64,000 nucleotides of DNA from DAISIK01 sp036822055. GTDB taxonomy: Bacteria; Verrucomicrobiota; Verrucomicrobiia; Opitutales; Puniceicoccaceae. Numbering within the stretch: position 1 is the first letter of the stretch; the number at the start of each line of letters is the position of its first letter. A program made the translations under genes and the position numbers. Shown piece by piece: positions 23,891 to 33,106 of the stretch. Below the pieces are notes generated by a model. It made no database searches and was not told the origin of the DNA. It was given only the letters and a program-made list of their open reading frames with translations. The DNA lies in contig DAISIK010000001.1 of the NCBI GenBank assembly GCA_036822055.1, positions 1 to 64,000 of the forward strand. Direction: 5' to 3'.

Positions 23891-24284
23891 CCCTCTAGTT
23901 ACCGGAGATGACGGGCTGAGGGCCGATTATTCCCAACTAGAAGACAGGGTTCCAGGAATCTTGTTGAGGAGCCTTTTCCCGGTAGAGGGCATCAAAGGTA
24001 TTCAGCCATCGATGCACCCTGATGGGAGAAAGCCGCTCCACCAAGTCGGGCCGCTGAAAACTGTCGGCAAATAGAATAATCGAAATCGGCTCGTGGCCGG
24101 ATTGGCGGTTTACACCGTTCCCCTTGAGTCACTCAAACCAGTGGAAGAACTTCCGAAAGCCAAAGTATGGGAAGCGCGTTGATCTACCCTCGGTTTTCGA
24201 TGTCTCCTGACCTGGCGGTCGGGCTCCGAGCCTCACCGCCCGGATAACCCGACCCTGACAAAGGGTTGCGTCTACCGGTTGATT
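23891..24284 (-). other. Intergenic region with a possible decayed minus-strand gene end
   Basis: These 394 bases have no intact gene. On the minus strand, about 24120-23938 stays open for 62 codons and reads plausibly (EPISIILFADSFQRPDLVERL, WLNTFDALYREKAPQQDSW, then stop). Upstream the same frame continues past a TGA (FPYFGFRKFFHWFE). This looks like the tail of a broken gene, but no family is recognised and chance is possible. Confidence 0.35.
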
Positions 24285-24962
24285 CTATCCCAGAGCTTGG
24301 CCCATCCACCTCTGAGGATCTTCATCCGGTCCAGGCAGACCCTCCCAAGGGTGAATCTGTCCTGATACTTGAACCAAGCTCCACGGAAGGGGAATGATAA
24401 AGCGATCCCAGCTCTGCAATTGTCGTTTTCTATTATACTCAACCTTCACCAGGCACAGGGAACATTTTGATTCGCGACAAATAAACAGAGCTCCGGGTTT
24501 CGCTACGTGGATCGGTCCTCGTGATCCATCCGGAGTTATCGCGATGTCCACGCCCTCTCCTAATCGCCGGATAGCTGCCTTGGTTGCTGAGAGACTGAGC
24601 CCCCCCTGGGAACCGCGAACTGCCTCAACCCCGATCGAAGAAAAGAAAGCTGCTAACCATGAGCCGTCGCGACTGGCACTAACCATCCCTCCAATCTTGC
24701 GCCTTCCTCGAAATCGGCGATGAAGTTCGGGTGCAACAAAGAGATGTTGATGCCAAAAGGCGATCACCAAAGCTCCTGAACACTCCCGAAAGTTTCTTTC
24801 GAAATCCGAATCTACTCGAATACGTAAGGTCCGGTTCCAGAGCCGAAGAACGAGACCCAAAGGGACCAAAACCAATCGCTGTTTCCAACCAACCGGCTCG
24901 ATACTGCGATGACGCGACGTTTCCCTAGCCTTGTCATTCCCCTCTACCGAACCAGCGCTCAA
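24285..24962 (-). CDS. DUF374 family lysophospholipid acyltransferase-like protein (225 aa)
   Basis: Predicted membrane-associated acyltransferase of the DUF374/LPLAT type, possibly acting on lipid A or phospholipid precursors. Landmarks are ALVIAFWHQHLFVAPEL, MVSASRDGSWLAAFFSSIG and ITPDGSRGPIHVAKPGAL, the last being the strongest family signature. Length is typical (about 210-230 residues). The start is uncertain: TTG at 24962 is the first codon giving the full N-terminus, with GGAAG nearby upstream. It follows guaA with an 18-base gap and is probably co-transcribed with it, though no functional link is known. Confidence 0.8.
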   Translation of the reverse strand: MSAGSVEGNDKARETSRHRSIEPVGWKQRLVLVPLGLVLRLWNRTLRIRVDSDFERNFRECSGALVIAFWHQHLFVAPELHRRFRGRRKIGGMVSASRDGSWLAAFFSSIGVEAVRGSQGGLSLSATKAAIRRLGEGVDIAITPDGSRGPIHVAKPGALFICRESKCSLCLVKVEYNRKRQLQSWDRFIIPLPWSLVQVSGQIHPWEGLPGPDEDPQRWMGQALG

Positions 24963-24980
24963 CGATTTCCACTTCCAGGG

Positions 24981-26519
24981 TTATTCCCACTCGATCGTGC
25001 TGGGAGGTTTACTGCTCACATCGAGCACCACCCGATTGACGCCATCAACTTCATTGATGATTCGATTGCTCACCGTACGGATGATCTCGTGAGGTATCCG
25101 GGCCCAGTCCGCCGTCATCGCGTCGAGACTCTCAACAATCCGCAAGGCTACCACGAAGTCATACGTTCGTTCATCGCCCATCACCCCAACCGTCCTAACC
25201 GGCAGGAAGACACAGAAACTCTGCCAAACCTTATCGTAGTACCCCGACCCAACCATCTCTTGCTGCAAAATAGCATCTGCCTCTCTCAAAATTCTCAGGT
25301 ATTCCCGCTCAACTGCTCCAATGACTCGCACCGCCAAGCCTGGCCCGGGGAAAGGCTGCCTCCACAGAACCTCTCGTGGCAATCCGAGCTCCTTCCCCAG
25401 CTGCCGCACCTCATCTTTGAAAAGCTGGCGCAAGGGTTCCAGTAGCTTGAGCTTCATCCTGTCCGGGAGACCCCCAACGTTGTGGTGACTCTTGATCAAG
25501 GCGGCCGGATTCCCGTCGATTGAAACGCTTTCGATCACGTCGGGATAAAGGGTCCCTTGGGCGAGAAACTTGACCTCACCGAGGTCCTTAATCTCGCTCT
25601 CAAATACTTCAATAAACTTTCTGCCAATGATCTTCCGCTTCTCCTCCGGGTCCGAAACCCCCTCCAAAGCACTCAGGAAAAGCTCCTCAGCGGCTACCAC
25701 CCGCAGATTCATGGCGAAGTTATCCCGAAATAATCGCTCTACCTGCTCCCGCTCCCCCAGCCGCAACAATCCATTATCAACGAAAACGCAGGTTAACTGT
25801 TCAGGAATAGCGCGATGGATTAAGGCCGCCGCTACAGAAGAATCTACCCCACCGCTCAAACCGAGGATAACCCGATCTCGCCCGACCGTCTCCTGGATCT
25901 CCCGCACCGACCGCTCAATGTAATCGGCCATCGACCACTGCCCAACGCAGCCACAAATCTTGTAGAGGAAGTTTCGAATGATCGAGGTCCCAGCCTCAGA
26001 ATGGGAGACCTCTGGGTGAAACTGCATGCCGTATATCTTTCTCGCCGCGTTCTCAATCACCGCGAACGCGGAGTTCTCGGTAGTAGCCAGGACCTCGAAA
26101 CCGAATGGCAGGCTGGTTAGATGATCACCGTGGCTATTCCAAACCCGAATTGTTTCAGGCAGCCCATCCAACAACTCTCCACCATTCTTGATTGTCAAAA
26201 CCCCATGGCCATACTCCCGGCGATCACTTCTCGAGACCGCCCCGCCCATCTCCACGCCCAACAATTGCAGGCCATAGCAAATTCCGAGAACGGGAAGCCC
26301 GATCTCGAAAATCTCTGAATCCGGTCTCGGAGAATCTTCGTTCAACACACTTGCTGGTCCGCCCGAAAGAATAATACCTTTAGCTCCATCGGTGAATAGC
26401 TTACTCGCCGGGGTATTGAACGGATAAATCCTTGAGTAGACCTGGCATTCTCGAATACGCCGGGCAATTACCTGAGTGTACTGAGATCCAAAATCGAGAA
26501 CAGCGATAAATTCGGTCAT
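24981..26519 (-). CDS. guaA: GMP synthase, glutamine-hydrolysing (512 aa)
   Basis: Last step of GMP synthesis, converting XMP to GMP with glutamine and ATP. The N-terminal class I glutamine amidotransferase domain (about 1-190) has the nucleophile Cys in VLGICYGLQLLG and the catalytic FHPEVSHSEAG. The ATP-pyrophosphatase domain has the P-loop GLSGGVDSSVAA, and the C-terminal dimerisation domain ends RVVLDVSSKPPSTIEWE, the standard GuaA end. ATG at 26519 fits the family start (MTEFIAVLDFGSQYTQ); the upstream extension is not conserved-looking. Confidence 0.97.
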   Translation of the reverse strand: MTEFIAVLDFGSQYTQVIARRIRECQVYSRIYPFNTPASKLFTDGAKGIILSGGPASVLNEDSPRPDSEIFEIGLPVLGICYGLQLLGVEMGGAVSRSDRREYGHGVLTIKNGGELLDGLPETIRVWNSHGDHLTSLPFGFEVLATTENSAFAVIENAARKIYGMQFHPEVSHSEAGTSIIRNFLYKICGCVGQWSMADYIERSVREIQETVGRDRVILGLSGGVDSSVAAALIHRAIPEQLTCVFVDNGLLRLGEREQVERLFRDNFAMNLRVVAAEELFLSALEGVSDPEEKRKIIGRKFIEVFESEIKDLGEVKFLAQGTLYPDVIESVSIDGNPAALIKSHHNVGGLPDRMKLKLLEPLRQLFKDEVRQLGKELGLPREVLWRQPFPGPGLAVRVIGAVEREYLRILREADAILQQEMVGSGYYDKVWQSFCVFLPVRTVGVMGDERTYDFVVALRIVESLDAMTADWARIPHEIIRTVSNRIINEVDGVNRVVLDVSSKPPSTIEWE

Positions 26520-26588
26520 GAGAATTAAGGGGTTTCCACTGAAACCCGAATCATTCGACGTTCCAGCAAGCAAGTATCGTCCCACTCA

Positions 26589-26819
26589 TCAGATCGAGAG
26601 ATGAATGTTCTCAAATCCGCAGCGGGGACAAGCATGCTTACCCCCGGTGCGAGGAGCGTCGTAGAGCTTCCCGCATCTGGTGCACTGGCATGCACCTTTA
26701 TTTGCCACTTGCTGGTAGATGCTGGTACGGGACTCAAGGTAAGTCCAAATCAGAAAAAGCAAGAACAGCCCAACTGCCATCAAAGCTGAAAAAAAAATGC
26801 GAAGATCTACCTCAATCAT
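26589..26819 (-). CDS. Small membrane protein with C-terminal zinc ribbon (76 aa)
   Basis: Unnamed small protein. An N-terminal membrane segment (FFSALMAVGLFLLFLIW) is followed by a cytosolic tail with two CxxC pairs, CQCTRC and CPRC, spaced like a rubredoxin-type zinc ribbon (CTRCGKLYDAPRTGG then CPRCGF). It may bind zinc and a partner protein or nucleic acid. Its ATG is 22 bases from the ribosomal terminator and it ends 69 bases upstream of guaA, so it may be the first gene of the guaA transcript. Confidence 0.75.
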   Translation of the reverse strand: MIEVDLRIFFSALMAVGLFLLFLIWTYLESRTSIYQQVANKGACQCTRCGKLYDAPRTGGKHACPRCGFENIHLSI

Positions 26820-26840
26820 GGCTGCCTTGAATGAAAGACA

Positions 26841-26864
26841 AAAGCCGCCTCGTAAGGCGGCTTT
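26841..26864 (-). terminator. Rho-independent terminator of the ribosomal superoperon
   Basis: AAAGCCGCCT and AGGCGGCTTT form a perfect 10-bp stem around CGTA. On the minus strand the stem ends in TTT followed by TGTCTTT. It lies 40 bases after the rplQ stop and could also act on plus-strand transcripts. Confidence 0.85.
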
Positions 26865-26904
26865 GAATCATTGATTAACAACAAGCTGGTCTCTAGTCAG
26901 TCAA

Positions 26905-27459
26905 TTACTCCTTCTTTGTATCCGCTTCGGGTTCAAATCCCGGCTCCTCGGGTTGCTCTGTAGCCACTTCGACATCAACCGCATCGGCCTCAAGGGTGGT
27001 TGCCTCCGCTGCAGTCGATCCGCCTGTTGCTTTGATGGCTTTTGACTTCGAGCGTGCCCGCTTCCCGTAACCCTCGTCGTCGGCTGGTATCAATTCGATC
27101 AATGCCATTGGAGCAGCATCACCGACTCGGTTTCCGATCTTGTAAATTCTTGTGTATCCTCCCTCTCTGGAGACGAATTCCGATGCCCTTTCATCAAAGA
27201 GCATCGTCACTGCCTGTGGATCTCTGACCTTCGAGAGAACCTGGCGGTAGAAATGGAGCTTTTCCTCGGGTGTCGACGCAGCGTTCCCCTTTTTCGCAAA
27301 AGTGATCACCCTCTCGGTGTAGGGACGCAAAGCCTTGGCCTTGGCGAGGGTCGTTTTGATCCTTCCGTGAGTGATCAAGGAGCTGCAAAGATTGGCCATT
27401 AAGGCCGACCGATGGGCCGACTTAACTCCAAGTTGGTGACTATGCTTTCTGTGGCGCAT
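26905..27459 (-). CDS. rplQ: 50S ribosomal protein bL17 with acidic C-terminal extension (184 aa)
   Basis: Large-subunit protein near the peptide exit tunnel. The N-terminal core MRHRKHSHQLGVKSAHRSAL and TKTTLAKAKALRP-like segment are typical, and GGYTRIYKIGNRVGDAA ends the conserved 120 residues. The final 60 residues are an Ala/Glu/Asp-rich tail (ATTLEADAVDVEVAT...) absent from the shorter E. coli protein. Last gene of the operon, 25 bases after rpoA and 40 bases before the terminator. Confidence 0.96.
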   Translation of the reverse strand: MRHRKHSHQLGVKSAHRSALMANLCSSLITHGRIKTTLAKAKALRPYTERVITFAKKGNAASTPEEKLHFYRQVLSKVRDPQAVTMLFDERASEFVSREGGYTRIYKIGNRVGDAAPMALIELIPADDEGYGKRARSKSKAIKATGGSTAAEATTLEADAVDVEVATEQPEEPGFEPEADTKKE

Positions 27460-27484
27460 CTTATTTGTTCAGCAGATTCAATTA

Positions 27485-28483
27485 TTAGTCTTTTTTCTTA
27501 TCGAGGAGCCGCTCATCGATTTTCATCCCGAGCGAGAGGCCCAAGTCCTCAAGCTTGGCCTTGATCTCATTCAAAGATTTCTTTCCAAAATTTCGGTACT
27601 TCAGCATCTCCTGCTCATTCTTCATCGAAAGCTCGCCAACCGTGGTGATGTTGGCGTTGTTTAGGCAGTTCGCAGCACGGACCGAAAGCTCGATTTCGTT
27701 AACACTCATATTCAGAAGCTTGCGCAGCCTGTTTTGCTCTTCGCTAACTTCCTTGCTCTCACTCTCAAATTCCACCTCTTCCTCGGAAACATCCTCGAAG
27801 ATGGTCAAGTGGTGTTTGAGAATTGCAGCGGCATGCTTGAAGGCGTCGTCCGGAGTTATCCTTCCATCCGTAGTGATCTCAAGAATCATTTTATCGTAGT
27901 CGGTCATCATTCCTACCCGCGTGTTTTCAACGCTGTACTTGACCAGACGTACCGGGCTGAAGAGCGAATCGATTGGGATAAGTCCGATAGGCTGGCCTTC
28001 AACTTTGTTGTCCTCGCCCGTGCAATAGCCCCGTCCCATCTTGATTTCCAGCTCTGCCAGGAAACGCTGCTTCCGATCAATGGTGCAAATGACGTGTTCC
28101 GGATTGAGGATCTCAATGTTCGAGTCGGCCTGAATATCCCCGGCGGTCACCACGCCCTCTTTCTCCACATCAATCATTACCTTAACTGGTTCCCGGCTGT
28201 GGCTGACAACAAGCAGCTTTTTCAGATTGAGGACAATGTCTGTAACGTCCTCGACGACACCATCGATCGTCTGAAACTCGTGGTGTACACCATCAATCTT
28301 GATTGCCGAAACCGCAGCACCCTCAATCGAGCTGAGAAGAACACGCCGCAGAGAATTTCCGATCGTGTGTCCATAGCCAGTCTCAAAAGGCTCCGCAACG
28401 AACCGTCCAAAGGTATCCGTCGAAACAGACTCGTCTTTGGTCAAACGTTTCGGCAGCTCAAATTTTCCTAATCTTCTGGGCAT
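27485..28483 (-). CDS. rpoA: RNA polymerase alpha subunit (332 aa)
   Basis: Alpha subunit that nucleates polymerase assembly through its N-terminal domain and binds UP-elements and activators through its C-terminal domain. NTD landmarks are PFETGYGHTIGNSLRRVLLSS and VENTRVGMMTDYDKM. The CTD contains LSVRAANCLNNANI and YRNFGKKSLNEIKAKL, the DNA-binding helix-hairpin-helix. Length is typical. It lies between rpsD (65-base gap) and rplQ, the usual order. Confidence 0.97.
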   Translation of the reverse strand: MPRRLGKFELPKRLTKDESVSTDTFGRFVAEPFETGYGHTIGNSLRRVLLSSIEGAAVSAIKIDGVHHEFQTIDGVVEDVTDIVLNLKKLLVVSHSREPVKVMIDVEKEGVVTAGDIQADSNIEILNPEHVICTIDRKQRFLAELEIKMGRGYCTGEDNKVEGQPIGLIPIDSLFSPVRLVKYSVENTRVGMMTDYDKMILEITTDGRITPDDAFKHAAAILKHHLTIFEDVSEEEVEFESESKEVSEEQNRLRKLLNMSVNEIELSVRAANCLNNANITTVGELSMKNEQEMLKYRNFGKKSLNEIKAKLEDLGLSLGMKIDERLLDKKKD

Positions 28484-28548
28484 CGTGAATTTAGTAAAGG
28501 ATCAATAAGGTTCGGACGAGGTAAGGCCCCGACCCGCAAGGTGTTCTT

Positions 28549-29157
28549 TTATCGGCTGTAAAACTCGACGATTAACTGCTCGTTAACCGGCGCGTCGATC
28601 TCGTCGCGGCTGGGCTCCCGATTCGCCGTTGCCTCAAGCAAATCTGAATTAACCGATAACCATGGCGGAGTGGCTCGGTACTGATTGTCGGAAAGGTATT
28701 GGGTGGCGAGGGAGCGTGAAGATGAATTGTCGCGAACCGAAATCTTCATGCCTGGAGTGACTTGAAAACTGGGAATGTCGACCTTCTGTCCATTCACCTT
28801 GATGTGGCCATGCGCCACGAACTGCCTCGCGGCTGCCCGCGTGCGCCCGAGACCAATCAGATAGGCCACGCTGTCGAGACGAGTTTCAAGCAGTTGAAGG
28901 AAAATTTCGCCCGTCACCCCGCGGCGGGCCTTGGCTCTCTCGAAAGTTCTGCGAAACTGTTTCTCGGTCAACCCATAAGAAAAGCGAAGCTTTTGCTTTT
29001 CGTTCAAACCAATCGAGTATTCACTCAGTTTTCGGCGAAGTCTCGGCCCATGCTGTCCGGGAGGATACTTCTTCTTTTCAAAAGCCCGGTTGGCCGGGAA
29101 GAGCGCCATCGAGAAACGGCGGTTAATGCGGGTTGTTGGACCGGTGTAACGGGACAT
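28549..29157 (-). CDS. rpsD: 30S ribosomal protein uS4 (202 aa)
   Basis: Primary 16S rRNA-binding protein that organises the 5' domain and, in many bacteria, autoregulates its operon. The N-terminus lacks the zinc-binding cysteines of C+ S4, so this is a zinc-free form. The S4 RNA-binding motif RLDSVAYLIGLGRTRAAARQF is intact, as is VNGQKVDIPS. It lies 33 bases downstream of rpsK in the conserved alpha-operon order. Confidence 0.96.
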   Translation of the reverse strand: MSRYTGPTTRINRRFSMALFPANRAFEKKKYPPGQHGPRLRRKLSEYSIGLNEKQKLRFSYGLTEKQFRRTFERAKARRGVTGEIFLQLLETRLDSVAYLIGLGRTRAAARQFVAHGHIKVNGQKVDIPSFQVTPGMKISVRDNSSSRSLATQYLSDNQYRATPPWLSVNSDLLEATANREPSRDEIDAPVNEQLIVEFYSR

Positions 29158-29190
29158 GGTGGAAAATCCGGGTTCTTGAAGTGAAAAGGA

Positions 29191-29709
29191 CTAGACTCGA
29201 CGGCGCTTCGGAGCGCGACAACCGTTGTGAGGGACCGGTGTTACGTCAATGATCTCATTGACGACAAGGCCAAGTGCCTGGAGGGCACGAATCGCGGAAT
29301 CACGACCCATTCCAGGTCCCTTCACCTTGACCACCACATCCTTCATTCCGTGGGATATGGCAACTCTGCCCGCCGTCTGGGTTACCACTTGCGCAGCATA
29401 GGCAGTCGACTTGCGCGATCCTCGGAAATTGCACTTACCAGCGCTCGCCCAGGAAATGACGTTTCCGCGCATGTCCGAGAAAGTAACCATCGTGTTGTTG
29501 AAGGTCGCCAAAATATGACAAATCCCGACAGAAATATTTTTACTTCCCTTTGCACGACGGATTTTAACACCCTCGAGGTCCGACTTCAGCAAATCTGCGG
29601 CCGTTTCGCGCGGTTTTTCTGCCGTCGGCTCCGTCGATTCAGCAACACCCTCTTTGGGGGCAACGGAGCCCGCTGGGATTTTTTCTTCTTGGTTGTTATC
29701 TTCGCTCAT
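29191..29709 (-). CDS. rpsK: 30S ribosomal protein uS11 with N-terminal extension (172 aa)
   Basis: Platform protein of the small subunit. The conserved core begins near residue 50 (RRAKGSKNISVGICHI) and includes NNTMVTFSDMRGN, GSRKSTAYAAQ, KVKGPGMGRDSAIRALQ and ends NGCRAPKRRRV. About 48 residues precede it, rich in Glu, Pro and Ala, whereas typical bacterial proteins have about 130 residues in total. No start codon near the core would restore the normal length without losing the upstream Met, so the extension looks real. Confidence 0.95.
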   Translation of the reverse strand: MSEDNNQEEKIPAGSVAPKEGVAESTEPTAEKPRETAADLLKSDLEGVKIRRAKGSKNISVGICHILATFNNTMVTFSDMRGNVISWASAGKCNFRGSRKSTAYAAQVVTQTAGRVAISHGMKDVVVKVKGPGMGRDSAIRALQALGLVVNEIIDVTPVPHNGCRAPKRRRV

Positions 29710-29730
29710 CCTGATTCAATTCAAAAGGTC

Positions 29731-30105
29731 CTACTTCTTCCGGATCACACCCACTGTCTTGCGGCTTCCTTTTCTCGTCCGTGCATTTGTGCCCGTCCTC
29801 TGGCCCCGTACCGGAAGACCGCGTTGGTGGCGACCCCCGCGATAAGAGCGGATCGCCTGAAGGCGCTTGATGTTGGAGGCCACGTCTCGACGCAAATCAC
29901 CCTCGACCACAAACTGCCTCTCGCCTATCAGAGTGGCAATCTTGTTCAGCTCCTCCTCAGAAAGGTCTCCCGCCCGCCGGGCCGGGTCGATGGCAGTCTC
30001 TTCAACTAAAAGCTTTGCACGGGTTGGCCCGATGCCGTAGATATAGCGAAGAGAGTATTCAATGCGCTTGTTTGAAGGAATGTCGATACCGAAGATGCGA
30101 GGCAT
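29731..30105 (-). CDS. rpsM: 30S ribosomal protein uS13 (124 aa)
   Basis: Small-subunit head protein contacting the P-site tRNA and bridging to the 50S. The start MPRIFGIDIPSNKRIEYSL and the C-terminal RGQRTGTNARTRKG are diagnostic. Length is typical. It lies 21 bases upstream of rpsK. The usual preceding rpmJ (bL36) and infA are missing; map lies 98 bases upstream. Confidence 0.97.
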   Translation of the reverse strand: MPRIFGIDIPSNKRIEYSLRYIYGIGPTRAKLLVEETAIDPARRAGDLSEEELNKIATLIGERQFVVEGDLRRDVASNIKRLQAIRSYRGGRHQRGLPVRGQRTGTNARTRKGSRKTVGVIRKK

Positions 30106-30203
30106 AATGAAATTGGGTACTGGTGGAGAAAACGGAGAATAGTAGCAAATCCCCCTAAAAGGTACAGAAAAAAATTTGAATCCAGTGAAATTTTTTTGGC
30201 GGA

Positions 30204-30974
30204 CTAACTGCTCGCTGATTCTTTCGGCACGGTTAGGACCTCCGGGCCGTCGTCCGTGACCAGCACGGATAGTTCAAAATGAGACGCTGGCCGCCGATCA
30301 GCCGTGACCGCCGTCCACCCATCCGATTGAATCTGGATGCGGTGAGTCCCGGCCGTCACCATCGGTTCAATCGCGAGGACCATCCCCGTTTTCAGAATCG
30401 GTCCGTGATTTCTTCGCCCAAAGTTCGGAATTTGGGGTTCCTCATGCATGGTGCGACCGATCCCGTGCCCCACAAACTCCCGCACTACCCCAAATCCAGC
30501 CTTTTCAACGTGCTTCTGGATCGCGCTTGAGATGTCACCCACGCGATTTCCAGGCAAAGCTTTGGCGATTCCCAACTCAAGAGCCTCACTCGCTACCCGG
30601 TTCAGGAGCTCTTTCTCATCAGAAACCTCGCCCACCAAAAGGGTTCGCGCGTTGTCCCCGATGAAGCCTTCGTACTTAACCGCTACATCGAGGGTAATGT
30701 TATCACCCTCTCGAACAACCTTTTGAAATTTTGCGATTCCATGGACCACCTCCTCGTTGATCGAAATGCAGGTGTGGCTCGGAAAAACCAGATTTCTGCT
30801 CCGGTACTGGTAGCAGGCACTCCTGGCCCCCATGGATTCCATGAGAGACTTCGCTAGTCGATCCAGATCGTAGGTGGAGACTCCGGGCTTCACCGCAGCG
30901 CAGACCTCCTCAAGAACAACTGCGGCAATCCTGCAGGCCTCGCGTATCCGGCCTATATCCTCGGCAGAGTGCAA
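30204..30974 (-). CDS. map: Type I methionine aminopeptidase (256 aa)
   Basis: Removes N-terminal methionine from nascent proteins. The five metal ligands are in place: Asp residues in ITLDVAVKYEGFIGDNART, His in VGHGIGRTMHEEP, Glu in MVLAIEPM, and Glu in SHFELSV. Short bacterial type Ia form without a zinc-finger extension. The start is TTG at 30974, six bases after the secY stop, the only codon giving the family N-terminus. The secY-map order is conserved in many bacteria. Confidence 0.93.
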   Translation of the reverse strand: MHSAEDIGRIREACRIAAVVLEEVCAAVKPGVSTYDLDRLAKSLMESMGARSACYQYRSRNLVFPSHTCISINEEVVHGIAKFQKVVREGDNITLDVAVKYEGFIGDNARTLLVGEVSDEKELLNRVASEALELGIAKALPGNRVGDISSAIQKHVEKAGFGVVREFVGHGIGRTMHEEPQIPNFGRRNHGPILKTGMVLAIEPMVTAGTHRIQIQSDGWTAVTADRRPASHFELSVLVTDDGPEVLTVPKESASS

Positions 30975-30980
30975 AGCAAG

Positions 30981-32498
30981 TTATTTGGAAACCGCAGCAA
31001 AGACTCCTACCAGGAAGATCAAGCTAGCGCCGATGATAAACGGTCGCCAAAGCTTCCAGAAATCCTTCAGTTCGCCAGTTTCCACGACCTGACGGGTCCG
31101 CGCTTGAGCAGTCCGTCCCCGGATCCGGCCTTTTTTCAGGAAGCCGTCGTAGTGCCGCTGGAGGAGGACTGTTTCAACTTGGCGGAGGGTGTCCAAAACG
31201 ACCCCTACAGCGATCAAAAGCCCCGTTCCCCCAAAGAAAATAGCCACCGATTGAGGCACTCCAGCAGTAGCGAGGATCATATCTGGCATCAGGGCAACCG
31301 CCGTCAGGAAGGTGGCACCAGCCAAGGTCAGCCGGGTCATTGTGTAGTCGAGAAACTTCGCTGTCGGCTCCCCTGGGCGAACCCCGGGTATATAGCCATT
31401 GTGCTTTTTCAGGTCGTCGGCGATCTGGATTGGCTTAAACATCAAGGATACCCAGAAGTAGCTAAAAGCCATGATCAAAGACCCATAGAACAGGTAGTAG
31501 AACCACGTTCCATGAGCGATGAAGGCAGACATGTCGCCGAAGAACCGATAACCTGTAGCACCCTCGAGGGCTCCCAGAATCTGGGCAGGAAAGAGGAGAA
31601 TTGCACTGGCGAAGATCACCGGCATAACCCCGGAATAGTTAACCTTGAGCGGCAGAAAGCTACTTTGGCCACCGTAAACCTTTCGCCCGACTACCCGTTT
31701 GGCGTACTGAACCGGCACCTTTCGCTGGCCTTGGGTCATCAAGACAATGAAGGCGATGACCAAAACCAGAAGGACGACCATCATCACACCGGCGAGTGGA
31801 GTGAAGGAGGCCTGGTCTGCCCCCAGATTCCTTCCAAACATAGCGAAGAAGGTCACCACTGCCTTGGGTAAGTCCGCGAGAATGCCGATCGTGATGAGGA
31901 TCGAGATGCCGTTTCCAATCCCCGACTGGGTAATCTGCTCACCGAGCCACATCAGGATAATGGTGCCGCAGGTTAGGATAATCATGGAAGAGAACAGGAA
32001 CCAGAACGATCCCACACCAACGATGATTGGCCCGTATTGCTGGACGCTAAACTCTGCTCCAATGAGAGTCGATGGCGACCTCATGAGCGCTGATATGATC
32101 AAGACGGACTGCACCAGGCAGATAGCGATCGTTAAGTAGCGGGTATACTGGGATATCTTTTGTCGCCCGACATCGCCCTCTTGCTGGAGCTTGGCCAGCC
32201 CGGGGAAAACCGCACCCATCAGCTGCATGATGATCGAGGCACTGATGTAGGGCATCACGCCCAAAGCGAAAATTGCCCCGTTGAGCAAAGCTCCCCCGGT
32301 AAACATGTTGTAGAAGCCAATCAGAGAGGTCCCCCCCTTCAAAGCTTGGTCCGCAAAGAAGGCTTTGATCGGTCCCGGATCAATCCCCGGCAAGGGGATG
32401 TTGGCCCCCACTCTGGCAATGAAGACCAGGCTTAGGGTAAAGATAATCCGGCGTCGCAGCTCCGGAATTTTCAGCGAATTGGTAAATGCAGATAACAT
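30981..32498 (-). CDS. secY: Preprotein translocase subunit SecY (505 aa)
   Basis: Central channel of the Sec translocon. About ten hydrophobic segments are visible from IIFTLSLVFIARVGANIPLPGI to the C-terminal PFIIGASLIFLVGVFAAV. The conserved cytoplasmic loop GQRKVPVQYAKRVVG and YIPGVRPGEPT are present. It is longer than the roughly 440-residue E. coli protein, mainly through periplasmic and loop insertions, as in related phyla. It lies between rplO (133-base gap) and map. Confidence 0.96.
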   Translation of the reverse strand: MLSAFTNSLKIPELRRRIIFTLSLVFIARVGANIPLPGIDPGPIKAFFADQALKGGTSLIGFYNMFTGGALLNGAIFALGVMPYISASIIMQLMGAVFPGLAKLQQEGDVGRQKISQYTRYLTIAICLVQSVLIISALMRSPSTLIGAEFSVQQYGPIIVGVGSFWFLFSSMIILTCGTIILMWLGEQITQSGIGNGISILITIGILADLPKAVVTFFAMFGRNLGADQASFTPLAGVMMVVLLVLVIAFIVLMTQGQRKVPVQYAKRVVGRKVYGGQSSFLPLKVNYSGVMPVIFASAILLFPAQILGALEGATGYRFFGDMSAFIAHGTWFYYLFYGSLIMAFSYFWVSLMFKPIQIADDLKKHNGYIPGVRPGEPTAKFLDYTMTRLTLAGATFLTAVALMPDMILATAGVPQSVAIFFGGTGLLIAVGVVLDTLRQVETVLLQRHYDGFLKKGRIRGRTAQARTRQVVETGELKDFWKLWRPFIIGASLIFLVGVFAAVSK

Positions 32499-32631
32499 CG
32501 GTTAGTGGCAAAGTTCACGAGGGTGGCTCCGCTTGGGAAATCGCGGAAACCCCTGTTCTTTAAAGTGGAGATTCACCCGTTTTGAAAGCTCAGAACGAGG
32601 ATGATCAATTGAAGTGGCCCTTGAATGGCCC

Positions 32632-33075
32632 TCAAGCTTCCGAAACTTCGCCTCCAGCCGCCTCAACCTTGGCTCTGGCGGAACCCGAGACTTTATCAAG
32701 CTGAACCTTGTAGGCCCGGGTAACTTCACCTTCACCGAGAAGTTTAACCAATCCCGCATTGTTCCGGATCAAACCAGCAGCGGCCAAAGATTCCCGGTTC
32801 ACAACATCCACATCTCCCAGTCGAGCAAGGTCCTCAAGGTTCACCACCGCGAATTCCTTGCGGAATTTGAAGTTGCTGAATCCACGCTGGGGCAGGCGCC
32901 GGTAGAGAGGAATGTGTCCACTTTCAAAACCCACCCGGATACCGCCGCCGCTGCGTGCTTTCTGGCCCTTATGACCCTTGCCACAGGTTTTGCCGTGCCC
33001 GTTGCCCTCGCCCTTGCCCAAGCGCCTTTTTTGGCGGTTAGCTCCGTTACTATCAATAATGTCGTGCAGTTGCAT
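32632..33075 (-). CDS. rplO: 50S ribosomal protein uL15 (147 aa)
   Basis: Late-assembling large-subunit protein. The Gly/Lys-rich N-terminal extension (KGEGNGHGKTCGKGHKGQKAR) and RLPQRGFSNFKF are diagnostic. Length is typical. Between rpsE and rplO only 31 bases remain, so rpmD (uL30), normally found here, is absent from the operon. Confidence 0.96.
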   Translation of the reverse strand: MQLHDIIDSNGANRQKRRLGKGEGNGHGKTCGKGHKGQKARSGGGIRVGFESGHIPLYRRLPQRGFSNFKFRKEFAVVNLEDLARLGDVDVVNRESLAAAGLIRNNAGLVKLLGEGEVTRAYKVQLDKVSGSARAKVEAAGGEVSEA

Positions 33076-33106
33076 AATATTCCTTCATTCTACCGGGCAG
33101 AAGGGC

